Shown here piece after piece: positions 16,353 to 22,135 of a stretch of DNA of 24,505 nucleotides. The stretch is taken from contig WQTN01000139.1 in the NCBI GenBank assembly GCA_009786295.1, positions 1-24,505 on the forward strand, written 5' to 3'. Under the pieces are notes generated by a model. That model ran no database searches. It was given only the letters and a program-made list of their open reading frames with translations, and was not told the DNA's origin. How positions within the stretch are numbered: position 1 is the stretch's first letter; each line of letters starts with the position of its first letter. The position numbers and the translations under genes are program-made. Origin of the DNA: Methanomassiliicoccaceae archaeon (GTDB lineage: Archaea > Thermoplasmatota > Thermoplasmata > Methanomassiliicoccales > Methanomethylophilaceae).

Positions 16353-16859
16353 TTGTCATTAAACTATATTTTCTCAGGTGATTATATAGTATTTTGTACC
16401 AATTGCGGGAAAGAAGTGCTTGGGGATGCGGCATTCTGCCCAGCCTGCGGGTGCTCTATGAATGAACAGGCGCCGCGTTACAACCAGAATCAGAATGCCC
16501 CTTATTATCAGCAGAAAGACACAGGGATCACGCTCCTCCTCGGAGTGCTTCTGGGCCTGTTTGGCATCATGGGGATCGGACAGATATATGTCGGAAAGGC
16601 CGCAAGAGGGATCGTCATCCTGCTCGGAGGGTTTGGCATCGTAGCATTATCTTATGTTGTGTTCATTTCTTACCTAATTCTCGGCGTATCGTGGGTCGGC
16701 GAAGGAGACGACGGCACTTTTCTCGGAGGCTTGATCGTCGTTGCGATAGTAGTCATTATAATCCATTTTTCATACTTCATCTGGCAGGCGTTCGATGCGC
16801 ATAAGCTGGCCAAAAAGTATAATGAGGAGTTATACAGGACTGGACGGCCGCCGTGGTGA
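16353..16859 (+). CDS. Zinc-ribbon/TM2-domain membrane protein, copy 2
   Basis: Paralogue of the preceding gene: zinc ribbon FCTNCGKEVLGDAAFCPACG, the shared QQKDTGITLLLGVLLGLF, MGIGQIYVGKAARGIVILLG, and the same ending (WQAFDAHKLAKKYNEEL, then GRPPW). It is shorter between the second and third hydrophobic segments. It also has no in-frame ATG at the zinc ribbon. TTG 16353 is the only standard start, while AGGTGAT sits just before the ATA and GTA codons, exactly as in copy 1. The similarity to copy 1 extends upstream through the promoter and leader, so the whole unit was duplicated. Confidence 0.8.
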   Translation: MSLNYIFSGDYIVFCTNCGKEVLGDAAFCPACGCSMNEQAPRYNQNQNAPYYQQKDTGITLLLGVLLGLFGIMGIGQIYVGKAARGIVILLGGFGIVALSYVVFISYLILGVSWVGEGDDGTFLGGLIVVAIVVIIIHFSYFIWQAFDAHKLAKKYNEELYRTGRPPW

Positions 16860-16865
16860 TACGGG

Positions 16866-16900
16866 CTGCAGGCCTCCCTGCAGTTCCGTTCTTTATTTTT
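16866..16900 (+). terminator. Hairpin terminator after TM2 copy 2
   Basis: Perfect 7-bp stem CTGCAGG/CCTGCAG (16866-16872/16877-16883), followed by ttccgttctttattttt. Confidence 0.65.
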
Positions 16901-16975
16901 ATGCAAGAAAAAAAGAATTCTCTGCGTTGTTTTTTAAAACAAAAAATGTGAAGTAAGAAGTTTTTAAGATATCCG

Positions 16976-17524
16976 TCAAATATTTTTAGGACGGCTCAGA
17001 GATGCTCCTCCAATGAATTCACCCTTGTTCTTGTTTATGAAGAAGGCGACGAAAATGCCCACTATTCCAGCTAGAATTATCAGTCCAAGCACGGAAGCGA
17101 TTATGCATGATATCAGCGCCACAATGTACATCTTTTTCAAGAAGCATAATATGGCAGATATTGCGCTGAACGCACCGCTTGCAATAAGTATAGCACCGAT
17201 GGTCAAGAACAAACTCCTCAGGGACTCTTCGTTGAGAGTTTCGGAATAAACGTCCCAGCTTGCATCTGCCATGATGGCGTCCACCAAATAATCAATACAG
17301 TATATGAAAAAAATTCCTATGAAGAGCGCGACTGCCGCCCATAGCAAACAGGCAATGCCTATGAACGGCAGAGTGTTTTTCTTTGCCTGAGATTGGCTGT
17401 ATTGCTGCGAGGACGAATATGTTCTCGCCGCTTCTCTGGTCGAACCGCATGATGCGCAGAATGTATCCGAATCGCGAAGCGGAGCTCCGCAACTTGTGCA
17501 GAAATTATTCTTTTCCTCATCCAT
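16976..17524 (-). CDS. Zinc-ribbon membrane protein (four-span type)
   Basis: A 182-residue protein with an N-terminal zinc ribbon (NFCTSCGAPL, DTFCASCGS, residues 8-27), a Ser/Gln-rich linker (SSSQQYSQSQ), and four membrane segments: FIGIACLLWAAVALFIGIFF, LFLTIGAILIASGAFSAISA, MYIVALISCIIASVLGLIIL and AGIVGIFVAFFI. The layout resembles DUF4064-like proteins. It is convergent with the two TM2 genes and shares only the zinc-ribbon-plus-membrane design with them. Function unknown. Confidence 0.75.
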   Translation of the reverse strand: MDEEKNNFCTSCGAPLRDSDTFCASCGSTREAARTYSSSQQYSQSQAKKNTLPFIGIACLLWAAVALFIGIFFIYCIDYLVDAIMADASWDVYSETLNEESLRSLFLTIGAILIASGAFSAISAILCFLKKMYIVALISCIIASVLGLIILAGIVGIFVAFFINKNKGEFIGGASLSRPKNI

Positions 17525-17635
17525 GTTATCATGATATTATCTAGTTGAATATATTATAAAGTAACTGGTCTGACAAAGGCACATTACAACATCCGCAGAA
17601 GAAACATTTATGCCATACGCCATCTGGGTAATGCC

Positions 17636-18235
17636 ATGGATGATTTGGAGAAGTTGAAAGCAGAGCTTTTCGCATGCAGGGAATGCAGAGACCTTTTCGG
17701 TTTCGAGCCGAGACCTGTCTGTATGGGAAACTCGGGGGCGAAGGTCGTGCAGGTCAGTCAGGCCCCGTCGGTCCATGTACATAATACGGGGAGATCTTTC
17801 AATGACATCAGCGGCAGGAGATTAAGGAACGAATGGTATGAGATATCGGAAGAGATATTCTACGATCCGGACATCTTTTACATAACCTCTGTCGGGCATT
17901 GTTATCCCGGGAAATCTAAGAACAAGGGAGACAATCCTCCGCCGAAGGTATGCGCTCAGAAATGGCTCAGCAGGGAAATCGACATGGTTAGGAACAAGAT
18001 GTTCATTCTCGTCGGCAAAGCTGCGTCTGATTTCTTCTTCCCAAAGAGTGATTTCACCGACCTAGTGTTCTCAGACCACACAATAAAGGGCAGGCCTGCC
18101 TATGTGATACCCCATCCATCACCGCTCAACGTAAGGTGGTTCAAAGAGCATCCGGAGTTTGAGGAAGAAAGGATTGCCGAGATCCGAATTTCTCTTCATG
18201 ATATTGTTTTTGATCAAGCATTCCGCCCAATGTAA
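17636..18235 (+). CDS. Fe-S uracil-DNA glycosylase family protein
   Basis: A 199-residue protein with four cysteines placed like the iron-sulfur ligands of family 4/5 uracil-DNA glycosylases: C14 and C17 (ACRECRDLFG), one in SVGHCYPGK (near 89) and one in KVCAQKW (near 105). Motif A reads QAPSVHVHNTGRSFND, followed by SGRRL, close in shape to family 5 (AP-x-H-x-x-N-x-TGR-x-F-x-D-x-SG), without the acidic residue of family 4. The late motif is HPSPLN. It probably removes uracil or a related damaged base from DNA. Start ATG 17636 is preceded by gggtaatgcc; a TATA-like ACATTTATG lies about 30 bases upstream. Confidence 0.8.
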   Translation: MDDLEKLKAELFACRECRDLFGFEPRPVCMGNSGAKVVQVSQAPSVHVHNTGRSFNDISGRRLRNEWYEISEEIFYDPDIFYITSVGHCYPGKSKNKGDNPPPKVCAQKWLSREIDMVRNKMFILVGKAASDFFFPKSDFTDLVFSDHTIKGRPAYVIPHPSPLNVRWFKEHPEFEEERIAEIRISLHDIVFDQAFRPM

Positions 18236-18340
18236 GTGCTTGAAGTGCAGATGACCAATCAATAGAGACAGCATAAAAAGAATTTATTAAGAAAAGATAT
18301 ACAGACATATAATATTATGATTGGTGAAAGTGATTAAAAC

Positions 18341-18946
18341 ATGGAAAAAATAGTCAGTTTTCTCAGAAAAAACGTTAACGGAAAGACGCTGTATACCGAT
18401 GAGAAAATATATCGCCTCGATGACGGAAGACTTGAGGGAACATACTCTGATCAAATATCGTTCTCAAACATGTTTTTTTCCAAAGTAAGATTCACATTGG
18501 ACATGTTCGTTGTCTCAAAAGAAAAAATTGTAGAGATAAACACCGGCAATGAAGTTCAGAATGTTTACTCTTCCTCCCTTTTCAAGTACAGTCTTGCAAA
18601 AAGACAAAGTACAGGAGATGTAACGGGGACGATGATGTTCGTATCGTCATCTCTCATGTCTGGTTCAATCCCTGCAGAGTCGACAGTGTCCGGAATATAT
18701 GATATGAAATTGGAGAATAACACACTCAGCTGGATCGATGACCAGATGCTGTATAGAGATCAGCCGACAGCGGCCGGTACATTCAGGCCTGTATCATTCA
18801 GAGAAAAATGCAGATTTTATATTGATGAAAGTGGACTCATATATGAACGCAACATAGAATGCTTCAATGTGGACCCGAAAACAATGAAAAGAACACCATC
18901 CAAAGCAGAATATCCTTTATTTGTGTCAAGGGAGAGGGAGGTATGA
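18341..18946 (+). CDS. Protein of unknown family, tandem copy 1
   Basis: A 201-residue soluble protein without signal peptide or membrane segment, not recognised as a named family. It is clearly related to the next gene: NVNGKTLYTDEKIYRLDDGR then LEGTYSDQISFSNMFFS, SLFKYSLAKRQSTGDVTG, MMFVSSSLMSGSIPAESTVS, DDQMLYRDQ, and ECFNVDPKTMKR. Alternating polar/hydrophobic residues and many short strands suggest a beta-barrel or lipocalin-like fold, which is only an inference. A GGTGA ribosome binding site lies 13 bases before the ATG, and a TATA-like acatataatat lies near 18305-18316. Its stop overlaps the next start (ATGA), so the pair is translationally coupled. Confidence 0.75.
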   Translation: MEKIVSFLRKNVNGKTLYTDEKIYRLDDGRLEGTYSDQISFSNMFFSKVRFTLDMFVVSKEKIVEINTGNEVQNVYSSSLFKYSLAKRQSTGDVTGTMMFVSSSLMSGSIPAESTVSGIYDMKLENNTLSWIDDQMLYRDQPTAAGTFRPVSFREKCRFYIDESGLIYERNIECFNVDPKTMKRTPSKAEYPLFVSREREV

Positions 18947-19578
18947 AAATGGCCAACGAGAAGGATATCAGATGCATAGAAAAAATGGTGGATTTCTTGG
19001 AAAAGAATGTCATCGGCAAGACTGTGTACTCGGAAGAGGCTTTGTTCGATCTAGACTTTGGAAGATATGAAGGAGCTTATTCAACAGAGATCTCTTTTTC
19101 CAATCTTCTGCAGTCAGAGACCGGATTTACCATAGACGGGTTCACTGTTGCGCATGAAAACATTGTAGAGACAAGTAAACCCAAAATCCTTGTAAAAGAT
19201 CTGAGTTCGGTTTCTTTTTTTAAATATGAGTTCTCGAAGCGCATGAGCTCGGGAGAAATAACAGGGTTGCTTAGATTCGTATCTTCTTCTATAATCTCTA
19301 ATCCATCTCCGGCTGAAGCTACTGTAAGTTCGATCTTCGATGTGACAATAAAAAACAACGTATTCAAATGGATGGAGGACCAGGTTCTGTATAGAGATCA
19401 ACAGAACATTGATCGATCCTTTACCTCAAAGGCGTTCGTTTCCGAAAATTATTTGAAGATGAGTGGAGGGAAACTCGAATACGGATTCTCTGCAGAGTGT
19501 TATGCTGTCAACCCCAAGACGCTGGAAAGAAAAAGGGCATTTGAATATTATTCGCCCTTCATTGCAAAGGAAAAATGA
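18943..19578 (+). CDS. Protein of unknown family, tandem copy 2
   Basis: A 211-residue paralogue of the gene before it: NVIGKTVYSEEALFDLDFGR, YEGAYSTEISFSNLLQSETG, SFFKYEFSKRMSSGEITG, LRFVSSSIISNPSPAEATVS, EDQVLYRDQ and ECYAVNPKTLER. ATG 18943 overlaps the preceding stop and follows a strong GGAGGGAGGT; the frame is open further back, but inside the first gene. Two coupled, diverged copies suggest a heterodimer or a pair with different ligands. No function can be given from sequence alone. Convergent with the flavoprotein gene ending at 19613. Confidence 0.75.
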   Translation: MKMANEKDIRCIEKMVDFLEKNVIGKTVYSEEALFDLDFGRYEGAYSTEISFSNLLQSETGFTIDGFTVAHENIVETSKPKILVKDLSSVSFFKYEFSKRMSSGEITGLLRFVSSSIISNPSPAEATVSSIFDVTIKNNVFKWMEDQVLYRDQQNIDRSFTSKAFVSENYLKMSGGKLEYGFSAECYAVNPKTLERKRAFEYYSPFIAKEK

Positions 19579-19612
19579 AAGACAGCGGCTAGAACAGACC
19601 ATAAAAACATTT

Positions 19613-20170
19613 TTACAGCTTTTTGCCGAGAAGGCGTGCTCTTTCCAGCAACTCATCGTCGTCTTCTGCAGCATGTTTTGATCCCCCGTCGGAAAGCACA
19701 ATGCTGCCGACCGGATCGAATGAGAAACAATTCACATACATGTTCTCTATATCTTCGGCAACGGCTTTTGCAACGCTGCTTTTCCCGCTGCATGTAACTA
19801 CAGTCACAAGCTTTTTGCCCTTCGGGATCGTGCTCAACCCGTTTTTGCCAATGAAACAGTACAGCCTGTCCTCAAGCATCCTGTACTGCGATGAAGAATG
19901 CCCGAAATATACAGGAGTGGCGACAATAAGTGAATCTGCCCCTTTTATGAGATCTAGTATCGGTGATAGATCATCTTTTGTTGCGCAAGAGCCTGTGGAC
20001 TTACAGCTCATGCAAGCCTGACAGCCGTTAGTGAATCTGAGGGCATTTAGGTTTATTATGTCCAGTACATTCGGTGAGAGTCCCATTGACCCGTCCGTTA
20101 TGGCATTAACAATCGTTTCACAATTTCCGTCTCTTCTTGGGCTTGCAACGATTGCTAATATTTTCGACAT
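19613..20170 (-). CDS. Iron-sulfur flavoprotein (NADPH-dependent FMN reductase-like)
   Basis: A 185-residue flavodoxin-fold protein. The FMN-binding phosphate loop is ASPRRDGNCETIV (residues 9-21). The compact cysteine motif C50-x2-C53-x2-C56-x5-C62 (GCQACMSCKSTGSC) is that of the archaeal iron-sulfur flavoprotein Isf, which binds one 4Fe-4S cluster and FMN and forms a dimer. ATPVYFGHSSSQYRMLEDRL is the conserved second FMN loop. Isf-type proteins move electrons and reduce oxygen or peroxide in methanogens; in this context it might feed electrons to reactivate an oxidised corrinoid, but that is inference. It lies downstream of the small RNA and marR on the same strand. Confidence 0.88.
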   Translation of the reverse strand: MSKILAIVASPRRDGNCETIVNAITDGSMGLSPNVLDIINLNALRFTNGCQACMSCKSTGSCATKDDLSPILDLIKGADSLIVATPVYFGHSSSQYRMLEDRLYCFIGKNGLSTIPKGKKLVTVVTCSGKSSVAKAVAEDIENMYVNCFSFDPVGSIVLSDGGSKHAAEDDDELLERARLLGKKL

Positions 20171-20279
20171 ATTTTGTCATTCAAATATAGATAGATAAAC
20201 CTTGCCTCAGATAGAAAAAATTATTGTATCAGTCATCATATACAATACATATAATATGGAACTACTTTTTATCAAAGGA

Positions 20280-20366
20280 AAAAATAAGGGCACCCAAGGA
20301 GGAAATTTAAAGCAATAGATTGCTTTTGGGGCCCTTTGAGTCCGTTTTGTTGTTTCAAAACGCCAC
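20280..20366 (-). ncRNA. Probable small RNA between marR and the flavoprotein gene
   Basis: Read on the minus strand: an operator-like motif (20411-20394), a TATA-like TTATATATG directly after it (about 20393-20386), a predicted start near 20365, then two stems and six T (20284-20279). Stem 1 is CGTTTTG/CAAAACG (20362-20343). Stem 2 pairs 20336-20326 with 20297-20286 (AAGGGC and CCCAA arms, one bulge), enclosing a perfect 8-bp hairpin AAAGCAAT/ATTGCTTT (20326-20309). The block is much richer in G and C than its surroundings, has no open frame, and ends like an archaeal transcript. It could instead be a marR terminator plus flavoprotein leader. Confidence 0.5.
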
Positions 20367-20393
20367 TGTTTCATATATTATTTTTCATATATA

Positions 20394-20411
20394 ATATTGA
20401 CTACTCAACAT
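20394..20411 (-). promoter_or_regulatory. Operator-like motif, copy 3
   Basis: On the plus strand atattgactactcaacat; it matches copies 1 and 2 except for two bases in the central spacer, and carries the same TTGA-N4-TCAA dyad. On the minus strand a TATA-like TTATATATG abuts it. Confidence 0.55.
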
Positions 20412-20484
20412 AATTATTTCGTAAAAATAAAACAAATCCGAATATGGGAGGGGCAATAAGTGATTTTTAACGGCCGGGAAGCCA

Positions 20485-21060
20485 TCAACCCTTTTTCTGC
20501 GTATAATAATCGTCCTCGATCAAACGCCGAGGTATCATCACGAAGTCGATGTTTGCGGGTATCGCCTGCAAATAAGTGTAATACGGGTCGTTAAGTTCGC
20601 ATGTAATGTACTTGTCCAGATCAGGATCCATGTTTTGCAGCACCCTTATCAGGGTGTTGCGCATTCTGATAACATCTTCCCTCGGTATTCCTTCGAAATA
20701 GCTGTTGTTAAAATCTGTTATGTTCTTCATTATCATTTTTGCCAATTCCCTTCCGGATTCCGTCAGATAAACAGAATATTTTTTGCTCCTCTCAGTCTTT
20801 CTGTCATCATATACGAAGCCTTTGTCTTTCAGAGTTTTGATGACGCGGTTCGTATTCGCGGGATCCAGATCTAAGAAGCGCGACAACTGGATCATGGTCT
20901 GACCGTCCTGCAGGTTCAAGGCCACAAGATAGATGGAATGTGCGCTGGTAAGGCCGTATTCGTTCACAATTTTTGTCATGTTTTTTCTCATGATAGTACT
21001 CATTCTATCGAAAAACACAGGCAAGAACGAATTCCAGTACGTATCCTCGCGCGTAACCAT
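20485..21060 (-). CDS. MarR-family transcriptional regulator
   Basis: A 191-residue winged-helix protein. The core is NMTKIVNEYGLTSAHSIYLV followed by ALNLQDGQTMIQLSRFLDLD, the recognition helix PANTNRVIKTLKDKGFVYDD, and the wing DRKTERSKKYSVYLTESGRE, in MarR order. A dimerisation helix follows (MIMKNITDFNNSYFEGIPR). About 40 extra C-terminal residues (ITCELNDPYYTYLQAIPANI) exceed the usual 140-150. MarR proteins bind palindromes and release DNA upon binding small ligands. It is divergent from the corrinoid/MttB operon, and the intergenic region holds paired operator-like motifs, so it is the obvious candidate regulator of that operon. Confidence 0.88.
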   Translation of the reverse strand: MVTREDTYWNSFLPVFFDRMSTIMRKNMTKIVNEYGLTSAHSIYLVALNLQDGQTMIQLSRFLDLDPANTNRVIKTLKDKGFVYDDRKTERSKKYSVYLTESGRELAKMIMKNITDFNNSYFEGIPREDVIRMRNTLIRVLQNMDPDLDKYITCELNDPYYTYLQAIPANIDFVMIPRRLIEDDYYTQKKG

Positions 21061-21192
21061 ATTTGAGTTTAAGGTCTTTTACTAGTTAAAATATTCTGTT
21101 AGCTTAAAATCTATGCCGTATTTCAATTTCTTGAAAAAACCATGAAAGATTTTTATTATAAAAATGATACAAATCGTAAAATAACATTTTTT

Positions 21193-21209
21193 TGTTGAGT
21201 TATCAATAT
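21193..21209 (+). promoter_or_regulatory. Operator-like motif, copy 1
   Basis: tgttgagttatcaatat, the exact reverse complement of copy 2 (17 of 17). It contains the dyad TTGA-N4-TCAA. It lies on the marR side of the 395-base AT-rich intergenic region. Confidence 0.6.
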
Positions 21210-21300
21210 GAATAATTGAACCATACAACATATAATATAAAATGATTTCTATAAATTTTAAATTATAACAAAAAATATTCCAAATATTAATCAAAAATAA

Positions 21301-21317
21301 TATTGTAGCATACAATA
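21301..21317. promoter_or_regulatory. Second palindrome TATTGT-N5-ACAATA
   Basis: Perfect 6-bp dyad with a five-base spacer, 25 bases before operator copy 2, of the TTGTA...TACAA shape common for MarR-type regulators. A looser form (ATTGTA-N12-TACAAT, 20223-20246) lies upstream of the flavoprotein gene. Confidence 0.4.
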
Positions 21318-21341
21318 TAATTGAATTAAATGATTTAAAAA

Positions 21342-21358
21342 ATATTGATAACTCAACA
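21342..21358 (+). promoter_or_regulatory. Operator-like motif, copy 2, abutting the TATA box
   Basis: atattgataactcaaca, ending directly before the TATA box TTTAAATA of the corrinoid operon. A protein bound here would sit on the BRE and could either block or recruit TBP/TFB. Confidence 0.65.
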
Positions 21359-21366
21359 TTTAAATA
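21359..21366 (+). promoter_or_regulatory. TATA box of the corrinoid/MttB operon
   Basis: TTTAAATA, about 26 bases before a likely start near 21385. This leaves a leader of roughly 70 bases before ATG 21457, which contains a 7-codon reading frame with its own ribosome binding site. Confidence 0.6.
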
Positions 21367-21410
21367 TTGTAGAAACGAACCATGTACAACCCAAAAGGGA
21401 GGACAGACGC

Positions 21411-21434
21411 ATGATTGCCCCGAAGCACATGTGA
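21411..21434 (+). other. Possible leader peptide of 7 codons
   Basis: ATG at 21411 follows GGGAGG (21398-21403) at ideal spacing and encodes MIAPKHM before TGA at 21432-21434. It precedes the corrinoid gene by 22 bases. It may be a true leader peptide affecting translation, or the GGGAGG may be coincidental. Confidence 0.3.
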
Positions 21435-21456
21435 TCTGCCGGAGGGGGAAGATAGA

Positions 21457-22107
21457 ATGACGCAAGATAAATTAAACAAAAGGGCAAAAGAAGCAGTCAT
21501 GACCTATAATTCGGAAGAAGCCAAAGCTGTTGCAAAGGATGCAATAGCTTCTGGAGCCGACCTAGTGGACATAATCCAATCGGGGTTCACTTCGGGGATC
21601 AAGGAAGTAGGCAGACTGTTTGATGAAAAGAAAGCGTTCCTGCCACATATAATGGCAGCTGCGGCCGCCATGAATGGGGGGATAGACATACTCACACCAG
21701 AAATCACCAAGCAAGGCAAAGGCGCAGACCAAGGATTGGGGAGATTCGTAATCTGTACGATCGAAGGAGACATCCACTCAATCGGCAAAGACATCGTCGC
21801 GATAATGCTGAAAGTCGCTGGATTTGACATAGTCAATATAGGGAGAGATGTACCCTTAAATGACATATTGAAAGCATGCAAAGAGCACAATGCCAAATTT
21901 GTAGGAACCTCTGCTCTTATGACATCTACGATGGTCAACCAAAAGACGTTCGAAGAGCTTCTCAGAAAAGAAGGTATCCGAGACAAATTGATCACCAACG
22001 TAGGCGGAGCACCGGTCACTCAGGAGTGGGCGGATTCTATCGGTGCCGATGTTTACTCAGAAAATGCCTCAGATGCCGTCATGAAAATGACGAAGATTGC
22101 AGGATGA
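21457..22107 (+). CDS. Corrinoid (B12-binding) methyl-carrier protein, MttC/MtbC type
   Basis: A 216-residue methyltransferase corrinoid protein. Residues 1-90 form the helical cap domain (AIASGADLVDIIQSGFTSGI, KEVGRLFDEKKAFLPHIMAA). The Rossmann-like domain follows with the lower-ligand motif DIHSIGKDIV (His 107 binds cobalt), then GRDVPLNDILKAC, GTSALMTSTM and GGAPVTQEWADSIGAD. It accepts a methyl group from the MttB-type enzyme encoded four genes later and passes it to a MtbA-like protein for coenzyme M methylation. ATG 21457 follows GGAGGGGGAAG; a TTG at 21415 would add 14 unlikely residues. First gene of the operon. Confidence 0.93.
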   Translation: MTQDKLNKRAKEAVMTYNSEEAKAVAKDAIASGADLVDIIQSGFTSGIKEVGRLFDEKKAFLPHIMAAAAAMNGGIDILTPEITKQGKGADQGLGRFVICTIEGDIHSIGKDIVAIMLKVAGFDIVNIGRDVPLNDILKACKEHNAKFVGTSALMTSTMVNQKTFEELLRKEGIRDKLITNVGGAPVTQEWADSIGADVYSENASDAVMKMTKIAG

Positions 22108-22135
22108 ACAGTCTTTTCTCAGGAGGAGGAGCAAA

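Noticed and set aside
21061..21456. Replication origin in the AT-rich region
   Set aside because: No ORB-like repeats and no cdc6/orc gene nearby; the AT richness fits a divergent regulatory region.
21082..21465. 127-codon minus-strand frame in the AT-rich intergenic region
   Set aside because: Low-complexity Ile/Phe/Tyr/Lys translation caused by AT richness, overlapping the operators, the TATA box and the start of the corrinoid gene.
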